Shown here: one piece after another, positions 43,561 to 52,831 of the stretch
Position numbering within the stretch: position 1 is the first letter of the stretch
How the letters are laid out: every line of letters starts with the position of its first letter
Assembly: GCA_033557465.1 (NCBI GenBank)
Contig: CM066031.1
Location: 1,234,149,312 to 1,234,213,311, forward strand
Reading direction: 5' to 3'
DNA: 64,000 bases
Source of the DNA: Ichthyophis bannanicus
Lineage: Eukaryota > Chordata > Amphibia > Gymnophiona > Ichthyophiidae
Notes under the pieces: generated by a model
What the model was told of the DNA's origin: nothing
Databases searched by the model: none
The model's input: only the letters and a program-made list of their open reading frames with translations
Program-made: the position numbers and the translations under genes

Positions 43561-45889
43561 ATGACAGCAATTTAGGGGTATATTTACTTCGATATCACAT
43601 GGAAGCTGCTACTGCTGCTTAGTAAACGTACCCCTTAGAGTGATTGGTGGAAGTTTGCTTAAACATCATTATTCCACTTTTTAAAATAACCATTAGTGAG
43701 GTTTCAATTTTCATTCAAAGGGAATGTTCATTCATGCTGTTTGATTTCCATTATAAGATGAAACTCAAGTCGACATTCTTTCAGAAGTGTTTTTCTGTGG
43801 AGTCCTTGCCATTATGTGATGGAGCTAAATGTTTCTTTTATTTTAAATGCATCTAAAATATTTAAATACTGCTTGGGTAGCCTATGAATGACAAATCAGG
43901 TTGTATGCTGGTGTGAGTTAGCGGTGAAACATCCGCAGTAAAGCCACCATATCCTGGGTTGAGGGTCCATTTACCAGCTCCTAGAATGAAAAGTGTAACA
44001 TTTGTTGAGCACATTGTTACTTTAATTTTATGCCTTTTGTTTGAGAAGTGATTTGTTGTAGCCCTCTCTTTTCCTTGCTGTGAGAGGACAGTGAGTTTTG
44101 TGGAAGTCAGCTAATCAGGGCATTCAGCGGTGACACCTGGGAAGATTCAGCAGCCGCTGAATATCCTGCATCCCATTAGCAGGTTTGATAACCACGTTAA
44201 ATCATGTTGAAAATGTCCCTCATTGTTTTGTTTGGGTCCATTTAAGTCAGTGGGGCAAGCATATTTACACTTTCAAAAAGTGAGTTTTTCCATGATTTTT
44301 TAACAAAAACATGCTGTTAGGCATGTGCTGCAGAGGCACCAGAACTCCAAGATATCAAAAGTGACTTAAATATCCTAGGGATATATATGACCCCCCCCCC
44401 CCCCCAAAAAAAAAAAAAGTTCAGCTAAATGTCATATTTTCAAACTTTTCCCAATTTTTGTGTAAGTTCTTTGGGGTGTTTTTCACACATTCACTTTAAA
44501 TATACATATTATATGCACTCTCTAAAACGTTCTTAGGAGCACAAATCAATTGTACACGTTTATTTATAAGCACACACAAAAATTGCTTAGATGTTCAAAT
44601 TAATTGAATAAGTGCACACCCCTAGATGACTCCACAGCTGCTGTGAGAGTGGCAAATTGGAAGAAATAGTTGGAGGAAGATCCCAAGGTGCGGGGAGAGA
44701 GGCAAGGCAGCATCAACTTGTCAGGAATGCCAAGTCACTAACAGAAGATAGGCAAAGCAGCAACAACATTGGTTTCTATGCTACAGAAGATGGTAATCCT
44801 CCCATAGAAATACATTTGGCTATTTTTGGGGGAGGGGAGGGGCTTATTTCTCTGGAACCCTGGTCCAATCTGGCCTAGTTTTGAACTTGATGTGTCTTTC
44901 TCACAGTTTTTCCCACATACAAAGTTCCATCCTATTCCAATAAATTTTGAGAGTTATTTTGCCCCCAGACAGACAGACAGACATTCTTGACCCATTTTAC
45001 TGTATATAATTCTTTCCAACTTTCCATTGGGTTGGAAAGCAAAAAATAGCTATAAACCAAATCTTCCTTAAACATATGCTCTACTGCTTGTACTTCAAAT
45101 GACACTATTTTAGTAGACCATCAAAACTGTTTTAAGGCAATTTAAAAGATACCAAAAGGAATTGCTCCAAATGTCATCATCAGTCCTTTGGCTATTTCAT
45201 TGAAGTGCAGAAGAACGAAGAGCAGGAAAACCTTGGAGGGCCTGGTATATGCGGACAGTGTTCATAGTGTGAGCTGGCTGTGACAGGTATCAGTACAGTC
45301 AATGCTCTTGATGGAAGGGTGAACACAACGCCAATAATGACACACTGTACTTTGGAGTATTGTGTCTATTTTTGATGGTCTACTAAAAACATGCCATTTG
45401 AAATACTATCGGTAGAGCTCCATGTCTGATATGCAATTTTAAATTGAGCTCTATAGCTGAAATATTTCTGGAGTGTTTACAAATATGCTCGACACGCACA
45501 CTACATGATAGGAAACTTGCAAACATAGATACAGGTCAGCATGCTGAACAATGAGAGAAATACTAATTAAAATTAGGGATGTGAATTCATTTTACTAAGG
45601 GATCAGTTACTATCTGCACTTGCCAACACCGTTAATTTCTGTCATTTCCTGAAGGGCCCATGTTATGTAATGGTAGATAGCATGCAGTAATGGAGTTAGC
45701 ATGCTCTAAATGATAAAGGCAGGAGAAAGATCAGATTCATTTCATTTCATTAAAAAAGAAAACAAGACGTACCCCTCCAATTTTTTATTTTTATTTTTTA
45801 ATATTTTTTCTTTCCTTTTCATTCTGGAACTAAAAAAAAGTCTAACATTAAAAACTGAGCCCACCCCCTTGGGCTTTCCTCTTTGCTTC
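43561..45889. other. Unassigned non-coding DNA with homopolymer and GACA tracts
   Basis: Features seen: adjacent C15 and A13 runs at about 44391-44418, a (GACA)n tract at 44968-44983, and an ORF at 44657-44878 with no motif. No gene supported. Sequence around 44096-44200 (CAGCCGCTGAATATCCTGC) is reminiscent of fold-back element interiors. Confidence 0.4.
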
Positions 45890-46154
45890 ATTACCCCTTC
45901 TGTGCAATTCTGGAGACCATACCTTCAAAAGGATATAAGCAGGATGGAGTCAGTGCAGAGTGTGGCTATCAAAATGGTCAGTGGTCTTCGTTATAAACCA
46001 TATGGGGACAGACATAAAGATCTCAATACATATACTTTGGAAGAAAGGCGGACGAGGGAAGAAATATGATAAAGACTTTTAAATACCTCCGTGCCATTCA
46101 ATTGAAAGAAAACTCTGCAATGAGGGAGCATAGGACGAAGACAAAAGAGGATAG
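45890..46154 (+). mobile_element. CR1-like LINE 'D', left part, split by Ngaro copy 2
   Basis: An open reading VQFWRPYLQKDISRMESVQS...VSGLRY...LEERRTREEI (45898-46069) is the CR1-type RT C-terminal segment, continuing in a shifted frame to 46154. The matching next segment (RVVDAWNSLP block) lies at 52627 beyond the Ngaro element. Confidence 0.8.
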
Positions 46155-46574
46155 TAACCGAGGGAGCGCGGACTTGCAGCTCCTCCTACATATAAACCTT
46201 CCTTCTCTTCTCCTACCTCGCTCCCCCCCTCCCCCTGCCCACTTAACCCCCCTTCCCAAAGGGGAAGCCCAAAAATCGACACCACTCCATAGTTGGTTCA
46301 TAAACTGGTCGCAGCTTTATTAAGCATTAACACTTCAAAACATCAACTTGATTAACAAACCAAACTACAACAGCAGAATAACGCATCACCAGCCATATCA
46401 CTAGCAAGGTAATGTCGCATCCTCTTTTGTATTCTCATCGCCCCCCCTTAGCCCCCAACTTCGCCATGCCATTAGCAAAAGCCCAGCCAGGGAGTTGTCC
46501 GGGCCGGGGGTACCCCACCCCCGGAGCAAGCTTATCCTCAGCATCCAGACCCCGGAAACCTCCGGGATCCCGCC
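46155..46574 (-). repeat. Ngaro copy 2, B2 direct repeat (3' terminal)
   Basis: 420 bp, matching B1 (46910-47329) base for base in length with only scattered substitutions (for example AACTTGCAG/CTCGCAG-type differences near the end). It contains AATAAA on the minus strand at 46321-46316 and defines the element's 3' end. Confidence 0.93.
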
Positions 46575-46645
46575 GCCCCCCCAACTGCGACACCCCTACT
46601 GAGCCCCCACCCCCATCACCCCAAAAACAAGGGTGGGAGGGTGTG

Positions 46646-46909
46646 ACACCAGCCAACGCTCCGCGCCAGTTCTGCCCGGGCCGTTGCTGTCTCAGAACTC
46701 ACCACCCCGCCTCCACCCAACTTTCAATTCATTGGCTCCCTCCCCTCGGCAACCAACCAAGCCGGGAGCCAATGAAATTGAAAGTCGCACCCGCGGACCT
46801 TCTTCCTCCCCCCCTTTCCCCTTCCACAATCCTCCCTGCTTCCCAGCGTCGCTCTCGCCAAACCGCCCAGTTACAGGCAGCCGACGTGGATGGGCCCCGC
46901 GGCCTTCAT
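46646..46909 (-). repeat. Ngaro copy 2, A2 direct repeat
   Basis: 264 bp matching A1 (52338-52612, 275 bp); the length difference is mainly in a C-rich run near 52500-52520. It sits directly against B1 (46909/46910), as expected in the B1-A2-B2 block, and is separated from B2 by 71 bp. It contains the CATTGGCTCCC / GGGAGCCAATG inverted pair. Confidence 0.92.
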
Positions 46910-47329
46910 TAACCGAGGGAGCGCGGACTCGCAGCTCCTCCTACATATAAACCTTCCTTCTCTTCTCCTACCTCCCTCCCCCCTCCCCCTGCCCACTTAA
47001 TCCCCCCTCCCCAAAGGGGAAGCCCAAAAACCGACACCACTCCATAGTTGGTTCATAAACTGGTCACAGCTTTATTAAGCATTAACACTTCAAAACATCA
47101 ACTTGATTAACAAACCAAACTACAACAGCAGAATAACGCATCACCAGCCATATCACTAGCAAGGTAATGTCGCATCCTCTTTTGTATTCTCATCGCCCCC
47201 CCTTAGCCTCCGACTTCGCCATGCCATTAGCAAAAGCCCAGCCAGGGAGCTGTCCGGGCCAGGGGTACCCCACCCCCGGCCCAAGCTTATCCTCAGCATC
47301 TGGACCCCGGAAACCTCCGGGATCCCGCC
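46910..47329 (-). repeat. Ngaro copy 2, B1 direct repeat
   Basis: 420-bp internal copy of the B repeat following the hydrolase ORF by about 40 bp. It has its own AATAAA at 47076-47071 (minus), so transcripts could end here or in B2. Confidence 0.93.
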
Positions 47330-47369
47330 ACTAGCGCAAACGTCCTACGTTATTGTGCCACCCCCCTGC

Positions 47370-47965
47370 CTAAAACTGCGACCAGCGAGCGTCCCTCATA
47401 GCTACCCATTTTAGCGCTTCTTGCCAATCATTCAATAAGAGATCTAAGCCAACAGGGGAAAGATGCACCCCGTCCCTTCCGTACAACCCTGCACAGCTGA
47501 CATCCACCCAAGAATGCATTATTTGGTATCTGCCATGCTGACATACCCACCGACCGATTTGTCTGTTTATCTTTGCAAGGTCCCGCGACCAGCATCGCTG
47601 ATCCCGACAACTCGGCCGTAGAATAATGTCAGACCAAAGCAATATCACTCCCGGGAATAATAGCAGAACTTCCCATAAGTCTCTGTGGACGGCTCTGATC
47701 AGCTGCTTACAGGTCCATGCTGACAAGTCGTTGCCCCCAAGATGCAATAAAATCGAGCCCGGTGCACTCCGCCTTCCCACATGGTGCCACAGCAAAGGGA
47801 GCAACTGCATCCAATGCAGACCATGCTCACCCAGCCATGTTACGTCCACCACCGCAGGATCCAGCCCCAGGTTCGCCCCGACTGGCCGCACAGCTGCACG
47901 TCGGCTTGCCCAATACATGAATGAGTGGCCGACCAGCCAACAGCTCTGAGGAATCAGCCGGTGGT
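47370..47965 (-). CDS. SGNH-type hydrolase of Ngaro copy 2, uninterrupted
   Basis: A reading open from the candidate acceptor (47965) to the stop at 47370, about 198 codons, without stops or frameshifts. Block I is WLVGHSF (presumed Ser nucleophile), about 16 residues in; block III is LGGNDLSAW, near residue 79; block V is DGVHLSPVG, near residue 167, giving the Asp-x-x-His pair. An internal ATG at 47918 lies after block I, so initiation there would lose the nucleophile; the functional start must lie upstream or come from a spliced leader. Known SGNH proteins are esterases/lipases; the role in retrotransposition is unknown. Confidence 0.8.
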
Positions 47966-47991
47966 CTGCAATATAAAAAACACAATTAGTC
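47966..47991 (-). promoter_or_regulatory. Candidate splice acceptor before the hydrolase ORF, copy 2
   Basis: Minus strand: CTAATTGTG, a T-rich tract, ATTGCAG, with AG at 47967-47966. It matches the copy 1 site (12624-12648) in branch-like sequence, tract, and phase 1 (codon G|AC). Intervening ORF3 ends only about 50 nt upstream, so the donor should be far upstream. Confidence 0.6.
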
Positions 47992-48016
47992 GCCTGTCTC
48001 CCCTGCCCCCACCGCT

Positions 48017-48932
48017 TTACAAACGGACATAGCCCAAGAATGCCTTAGACCTCCATCACCCTATGCGCTGCACCTCCTGATCAGACAAACCTGCTGCCGC
48101 AGCACTGGTGGCTGCACCAATGCAGAAGGAATGCACCGCAAAGCGCCCAGGCTCCTCTCCGATCCGGTGAAGCACCATGCACAATACAGCCGTCACCTGA
48201 AATCTTGTCACTCTGCTCGCATCAGTGTGTAAAAAAAGCTCGTCCCCTACCGCCGGGCGGTGCCCCAGATACTCCCGCACTGCTGCCACCGAACAAGTCG
48301 ACCCTCCAGGAATTTCCCGCAATAGCACCCACAGCCCTCACCCCTGCTGATCCGTTTTAGACCGAACTAATAGAACCCGCAGGCTCGTATCGTCCAGCTG
48401 GATATGCTGTAATAACAGCCCCCCAGAACCACCTACCCTCCCCGATGCAGCAACCAATTCCCCCACCCGGAATGCCCCAAAGAACGCGAGGCAGAAAATA
48501 GCCTTAAATAACACCGCCTCATAACCGGACGAAGCCACCTCAGGGAGCACTGCACACAGCCGCACCAGCAATTCATGCGTGACTGGCCGTCTAAGGTCGA
48601 CCCGTCTCGGCTGCACTCGCTCCCACCCCTGCAGCAAAAAACAGAAAACCCGCCAAATGATTCCGCACTGCAGCTTTAGATAAACCTCTCTGTTTGGCCT
48701 CCGCTACATACTGCGCCAGCATCCAATCCGACACAGAGTCCAGTCGCCAGCCCCGCTCCATACAATACTCCTCAAGCTTGCCACAGCCTCGTTGATACGC
48801 CAACCAAGTTGCATGCGCCACTGAGCTTCGCAGCAAACTCAACATTCCGGGAGGCCAATGCACCACAATCTCTCTGGAACCTTCCATCCGGATGCATCCG
48901 CTCCTGGCGCCAGCTTCCGAAACCGCTCCCAC
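48017..48932 (-). pseudogene. Ngaro ORF3: tyrosine recombinase, copy 2
   Basis: Starts at ATG 48932, inside the end of ORF2 (94-nt overlap, as in copy 1). Box I AFRVGEL keeps its catalytic Arg (near 48470). Lesions: a frameshift near 48610-48640, a stop at 48340-48338, box II reading HSFC instead of HSFR, and TGA at 48058-48056 twelve codons before the end, ahead of the presumed nucleophile Tyr (48031-48029, GYVRL). The last stop looks like CpG decay of a CGA codon. Copies 1 and 2 thus lost different catalytic residues. Confidence 0.85.
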
Positions 48933-50443
48933 TGCAAACGAGAAAGAGAGTCAGCCACCTCATTGGTGCATCCTGGTATGTGCCGTGCTCTGATCCGTAC
49001 ATTCAAACGTAAACAAGCCAAAATCACTTCCCGCATTAACTCCACTACCAGCATGCACCTCGGCGAATAATGGTTGATGACACTAACGACCGCTGCATTA
49101 TCACACCACCACAAGACCCTCCTATTCTCCAAATGCTGGGGCCACAATTCCAAGGCCACCAGAATAGGAAAGAGCTCCACATTTTTCACTAAACCCACCT
49201 CATGCCACACCTGCGGCCATTTTTCAGCACACCAGGCGCCCGCAAAATAAATGCCCAGCCCGATTCCTCCTGACGCATCCGTATACAATTGCAAGTCCTC
49301 TGTGGACCGCTCCTCCTCCATCATGACCGACGTGCCATTAAATTCCTTTAAGAATATGTCCTAAATCCTTAAATCCGCCCTCAACACCTTTGACACCCTG
49401 AAGCGATGGTGAGGCTTACGCAGCCCTGCCGTGGCTCTCGCTAAACGCCGCATGAACACCCTGCCCATCGGAATGACCCGACAGGCGAAATTCAACGCAC
49501 CCAGCAGTGCCTGTGCTTCCTTCAAAGTCAACTTACGGGAAGCCCTTGCATTAGCCACTAAAACCCGTAACTTAACCACCTTCTCGAGTGGCAGGCGAAC
49601 TACCATCTCCACAGAGTCCAGCTCCACCCCTATAAAGGTCAAACATCTCGACGGCCCCTCCGACTTCCCCTGCACCAACGGCACCCCCAGTTCTTCCACC
49701 AAACCCAAGAAACCCATCACTAGGCCCTGGCAATCCCCCGACTGTTCGGATCCCATAAACAAAAAATCGTCCAGATAATGTACCAAATTCGCACAACCCA
49801 CCTCCCTCACCAGCGCCCAATGCAAAAAGGTACTAAATTTTTCAAAGTAAGAACAAGACACCGAACAACCCATAGGCAAGCATTTATCAAAATAAAACCC
49901 ATCCTAAAACTTAAAACCCAACAATGGAAAGCTATCCGGATGCACCGGCAGCAGCCTAAACGCCGACTCAATGTCTACTTTCGCCATCCATGCCCCCCGC
50001 CCTGCTCTCCGGACCAAATCCACTACCCAATCAAAGGACGCGTAACGCACCGCACACTTATCCCGCGGGATAAGATCGTTGACCGACTCACCCTCCGGAA
50101 ATGACAGGTTATGAATAAGTCTAAACTTCCCCGCCTCTTTTTTAGGAATAACCCCTAGCGGGGAAACCACCGAATTGGAGAATGGCCTCTCAGAGAAGGG
50201 CCCTGCAATCTGACCTAGCTCCAATTCATGCGACAATTTGCTCAGAACAATACTCACCAATCGCCGTACGGACTGCGCATTGCGCGATGCCCTAGCTACC
50301 ACCTTGCCAACAATCGGAATAACAAAAACCTCCCGAAACCCATTGTCCAAAATTACTCTATCCCGCCGCTTTGGATAACATAACAACCTAGCCTGCAACT
50401 CCCTCACTTTTATCGGTGTAGGGGTGAGACAGACGATCTCCGC
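48839..50443 (-). pseudogene. Ngaro ORF2: reverse transcriptase and RNase H, copy 2
   Basis: A single frame from about 50443 to the stop at 48841-48839 with only two nonsense codons: 49906-49904 (just before the DKCLPMGCS block) and 49363-49361. Motifs: SPLGVIPKKEAGKFRLIHNLS (50170-50108), AKVDIESAFRLLPVHP (49992-49945), MPMGCSVSC (49879), HYLDDFLFMG (49782), LYTDASGG (RNase H, near 49292), WWCDNAAVV (near 49110) and NEVADSLS (near 48960). The frame is +1 relative to ORF1's zinc knuckle. The RT catalytic residues are intact. Confidence 0.88.
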
Positions 50444-50444
50444 A

Positions 50445-51139
50445 TTACTTTGGCACTGGCCCGCCGAGTGGGACGGAAACTTTTTTGCCGCACTTGGCTG
50501 CCGAATGCGCTCCCCCACAGCTGGAGCAGGCATGCCGAAATTTGCAGTCTGGGAAAGGGCACAAGGCTTTATTAAATCTCCAACACACATCCCCAGACCC
50601 GGTTCCTCCCGTTCTCTGCTGCACAATGGCGCCTGTGTTCCGAAAGGAACGACTCGTGGTCCCTTGGCCCGCCCCCCCAACTTTTCCGCTACCCAAACCC
50701 CCACCCCTACTTTAGCTGACATTTGCGTCAGCCATAAATTGATGTCCTGAGCGCCCCATGTCAGGCCTCGGTTCTCCTCCATCTTATCGCAAAATCTCTC
50801 GTCGTAGTTCAACCACGACCAGCCTTCATGCGTTTGCGATGCCTCCAGGATGGCGTCCGCATAAGCCAGCAACATCCTGTATTGCTCCGGATGATAGCGT
50901 CCCCACACGCTCGCTAAACGCAAAAAAGCTCTCGTCCAATTCACAACATTCCAGGACACCTTCCTCACACTACCTGCCCTCTCATCTTCCTTTCTCTTCC
51001 GCTTACTATCCCCTGAGCGTCTCCGTCCCTCCAGCAACCGGAAGATGTCGATATACCTTTGCTTCCGTATCTTACTACGCAATTTTCTCGGGACCCCATC
51101 CCACAACTCCGCATAAGCTGTTAGATAAGGGGCCCCCAC
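50445..51139 (-). pseudogene. Ngaro ORF1 (gag-like, zinc knuckle), copy 2
   Basis: The N-terminal core ELWDGVPRKLRSKIRKQRY...WLNYDERF...DINLWLTQMS (51110-50720) is in one frame, and the cysteine-rich end CWRFN...CPFPDC...CSSCGGAHSAAKC (50620-50490) is in another, so a frameshift lies near 50700-50640. The stop at 50445 is 15 residues after the last Cys. Upstream, a Gly/Ala-rich stretch (51846-51262) probably holds the N-terminus after the acceptor at 51550. Likely role: RNA-binding coat protein. Confidence 0.72.
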
Positions 51140-51261
51140 CCTCTGGCCTGTCCCTTTGCCAGCCCCCCCGCTACCAATCCCACGTCCTCCTCACTCGAGG
51201 AGGAAGAAGAAGAAGACGACCAGCTTGACGAAGAGGAAGTAGTATCAGAACCGCGCCTCCA

Positions 51262-52177
51262 TCACCCACCGCACTTCCGTTTCCGATGGCCCTTTCCTTT
51301 TTTACCCACAGATGCCCTTTGATGCGGTGCAGCCCCGCCGTTGCCCACTACAGACTCACCTGCTGCCCCAGCCAAACCTTCAGCTGCTGCTCCTGATGGC
51401 GCCATGCCTTCCTCTGCAACAGGCTGCTGCTGATCGCCTGTCTGCTCGCATGCCCTCTCCTCACTCCCAGTCATCCGGCTGACGTTTTGCCTGTCCCCTC
51501 CGAAGCCGTCTCCACCAGTCATCAGCGGGTAAGAACTCCTGACAGGGACCTGGGGAGATAAAAAAGGAAAAACAGGGGGAGGGCATGCCGTGGGCCAAGC
51601 TGACTGCCACGCTCCGAGCCATTCGGCCCCCGAGGAGCCCTGTCCCCCACTTGCCCAGTGCTCCCATGTCCCTGCACCTCCTGCCGGCCATAAAGCCTGG
51701 TGCCCACCCCACCCAGAATAAGGTGTTGGAAAGCCCCTCCCTCTGACCTCATCACTGGCCTGCCCCTTTTGGCCCCTGCCCCTGCTCCCCCTTAAACCAT
51801 GGGGTAATACTTCTCCCCTGTGCACCTCCCCCATATCCCTTTCCACTGTTGCACCCTTAAACTTCCTCCCATGCAGCCAACCGCCGTCTCTCTCGACTCA
51901 CCCCACTTTTTGGCCTTACCACGCGACCCCCGGCTTTTCCCCCCTCTGCACTCCCCATCCTTGGCTGCCTGACCACTATTTCCAGCCCCCGAAACAGACC
52001 GCGCACCCCTGGCCCTTTTGCAAGCCCCGCTCGATCTGTCACCCCTTCCCCGCCCGACCGAACCCCCTCATTCCCTCCCAGACACCATAATGGCAGGCTC
52101 TGATCCTACAGACTCTGATCCTGGGAACGCTGCCCTCTGCTGTAAATCCACCCCCCTTCCCCCCATACCCCACCTAC
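51262..52177 (-). other. Leader and ORF1 N-terminal region of Ngaro copy 2
   Basis: G-rich on the coding strand, with several open frames of uncertain status. It includes the putative intron (52177 to 51550 if spliced to ORF1). The 51846-51262 reading is Gly/Ala/Lys-rich and ends KGKGHRKRKCGG; it may be part of the ORF1 N-terminus. Confidence 0.4.
51550..51580 (-). promoter_or_regulatory. Candidate splice acceptor upstream of ORF1, copy 2
   Basis: Minus strand: CCCCCTGTTTTTCCTTTTTT, ATCTCCCCAG, with AG at 51551-51550, then GTCCC. It corresponds to the copy 1 site at 9009. An ATG follows 27 nt downstream of the exon start. The pyrimidine tract is conserved although the surrounding leader is diverged. 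Confidence 0.5.
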
Positions 52178-52190
52178 CGCGAGCTGGCAT
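52172..52190 (-). promoter_or_regulatory. Candidate mini-exon start codon and splice donor, copy 2
   Basis: Minus strand ATGCCAGCTCGCG followed by GTAGGT: a 13-nt coding stretch (52190-52178) and a donor with good consensus (GT at 52177-52176). It ends in phase 1, which fits the phase 1 hydrolase acceptor (47966) but not the ORF1 reading at 51549. Copy 1 has an ATG with similar codons at 8398 but lacks the GT. Confidence 0.45.
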
Positions 52191-52337
52191 TATCAAACTT
52201 GCCTGCTCGACACAGCTCCAAATTTGTCCTGCACGCTGCTCAGCACAGCCTGGGCCTCGTCAGCAATCCTCTCGGTTGCCCCAAACTGGCCAAACACCGC
52301 GCTCACCGAAATCCGAAAGCACCTCCGATCAGCACAC

Positions 52338-52612
52338 ACACCAGCCAACGCTCCGCGCCAGTTCTGCCCGGGCCGTTGCTGCCTCTGAACTCACCACTCC
52401 GCCTCCACCCAACTTTCAATTCATTGGCTCCCTCCCCTCGGCAACCAACCAAGCCGGGAGCCAATGAAATTGAAAGTCGCACCCGCGGACCTTCTTCCTC
52501 CCCCCCCCTCTTCCCCCTTCCCCCTTCCACAATCCTCCCTGCCGCCCGGCGTCGCTCTTGCTGCGCCGCCCGGTTACAGGCAGCCGGCGTGGACAGGCCC
52601 CGCGGCCTTCAT
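52338..52612 (-). repeat. Ngaro copy 2, A1 direct repeat (5' terminal)
   Basis: 275-bp 5' terminal repeat matching A2. The terminal sequence on minus starts ATGAAGGCCGCGGGG. It contains the CATTGGCTCCC inverted pair also seen in copy 1. CR1-like sequence resumes at 52613. Confidence 0.92.
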
Positions 52613-52831
52613 CTATTTTTGTACAGAAAGAGTGGTAGATGCATGGAATAGTCTGCCAATAGAGGTAGTAGAGACAAGGACTGTATGTGAATTCAAGAAA
52701 GCATGGGACAAACCAAGAAGATCTCAAAAGTTACAAAATGGATCATAAAGCTTGGTAGTTAGTAAGGAAGAATAGACTGGGTGGGCCATATGGTCTTTAT
52801 CTGCTGGAATTTTTCTGTTTCTATGTTTCTT
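52613..52831 (+). mobile_element. CR1-like LINE 'D', right part and 3' end
   Basis: Continues the LINE split by Ngaro copy 2: ERVVDAWNSLPIEVVETRTV (52628-52687), FKKAWD, then the 3' UTR with TGGGCCATATGGTCTTTATC and the terminus TTTCTATGTTTCT at 52819-52831. Compare 59430-59945, an uninterrupted relative with both halves. Confidence 0.83.

Larger units (their letters stand above)
46155..52612 (-). mobile_element. Ngaro-type tyrosine-recombinase retrotransposon, copy 2, with complete split direct repeats
   Basis: A 6.46-kb element on the minus strand: A1 (52612-52338), ORF1, RT-RNase H, recombinase, SGNH hydrolase, B1 (47329-46910), A2 (46909-46646), a 71-bp spacer, B2 (46574-46155). The A1-ORFs-B1-A2-B2 order is the split direct repeat structure of Ngaro/PAT-type elements; absence of a methyltransferase domain favours Ngaro. 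It splits a CR1-like LINE with no target duplication seen. The copy is less damaged than copy 1, and its hydrolase reading is uninterrupted. Confidence 0.92.

Noticed and set aside
44391..44418. C15-A13 junction as a retroelement tail
   Set aside because: No element body recognised on either side; treated as a homopolymer tract.
46155..52612. Segmental duplication as the origin of the two Ngaro copies
   Set aside because: The copies are clearly diverged and their flanks belong to different LINE families, so they are independent insertions.
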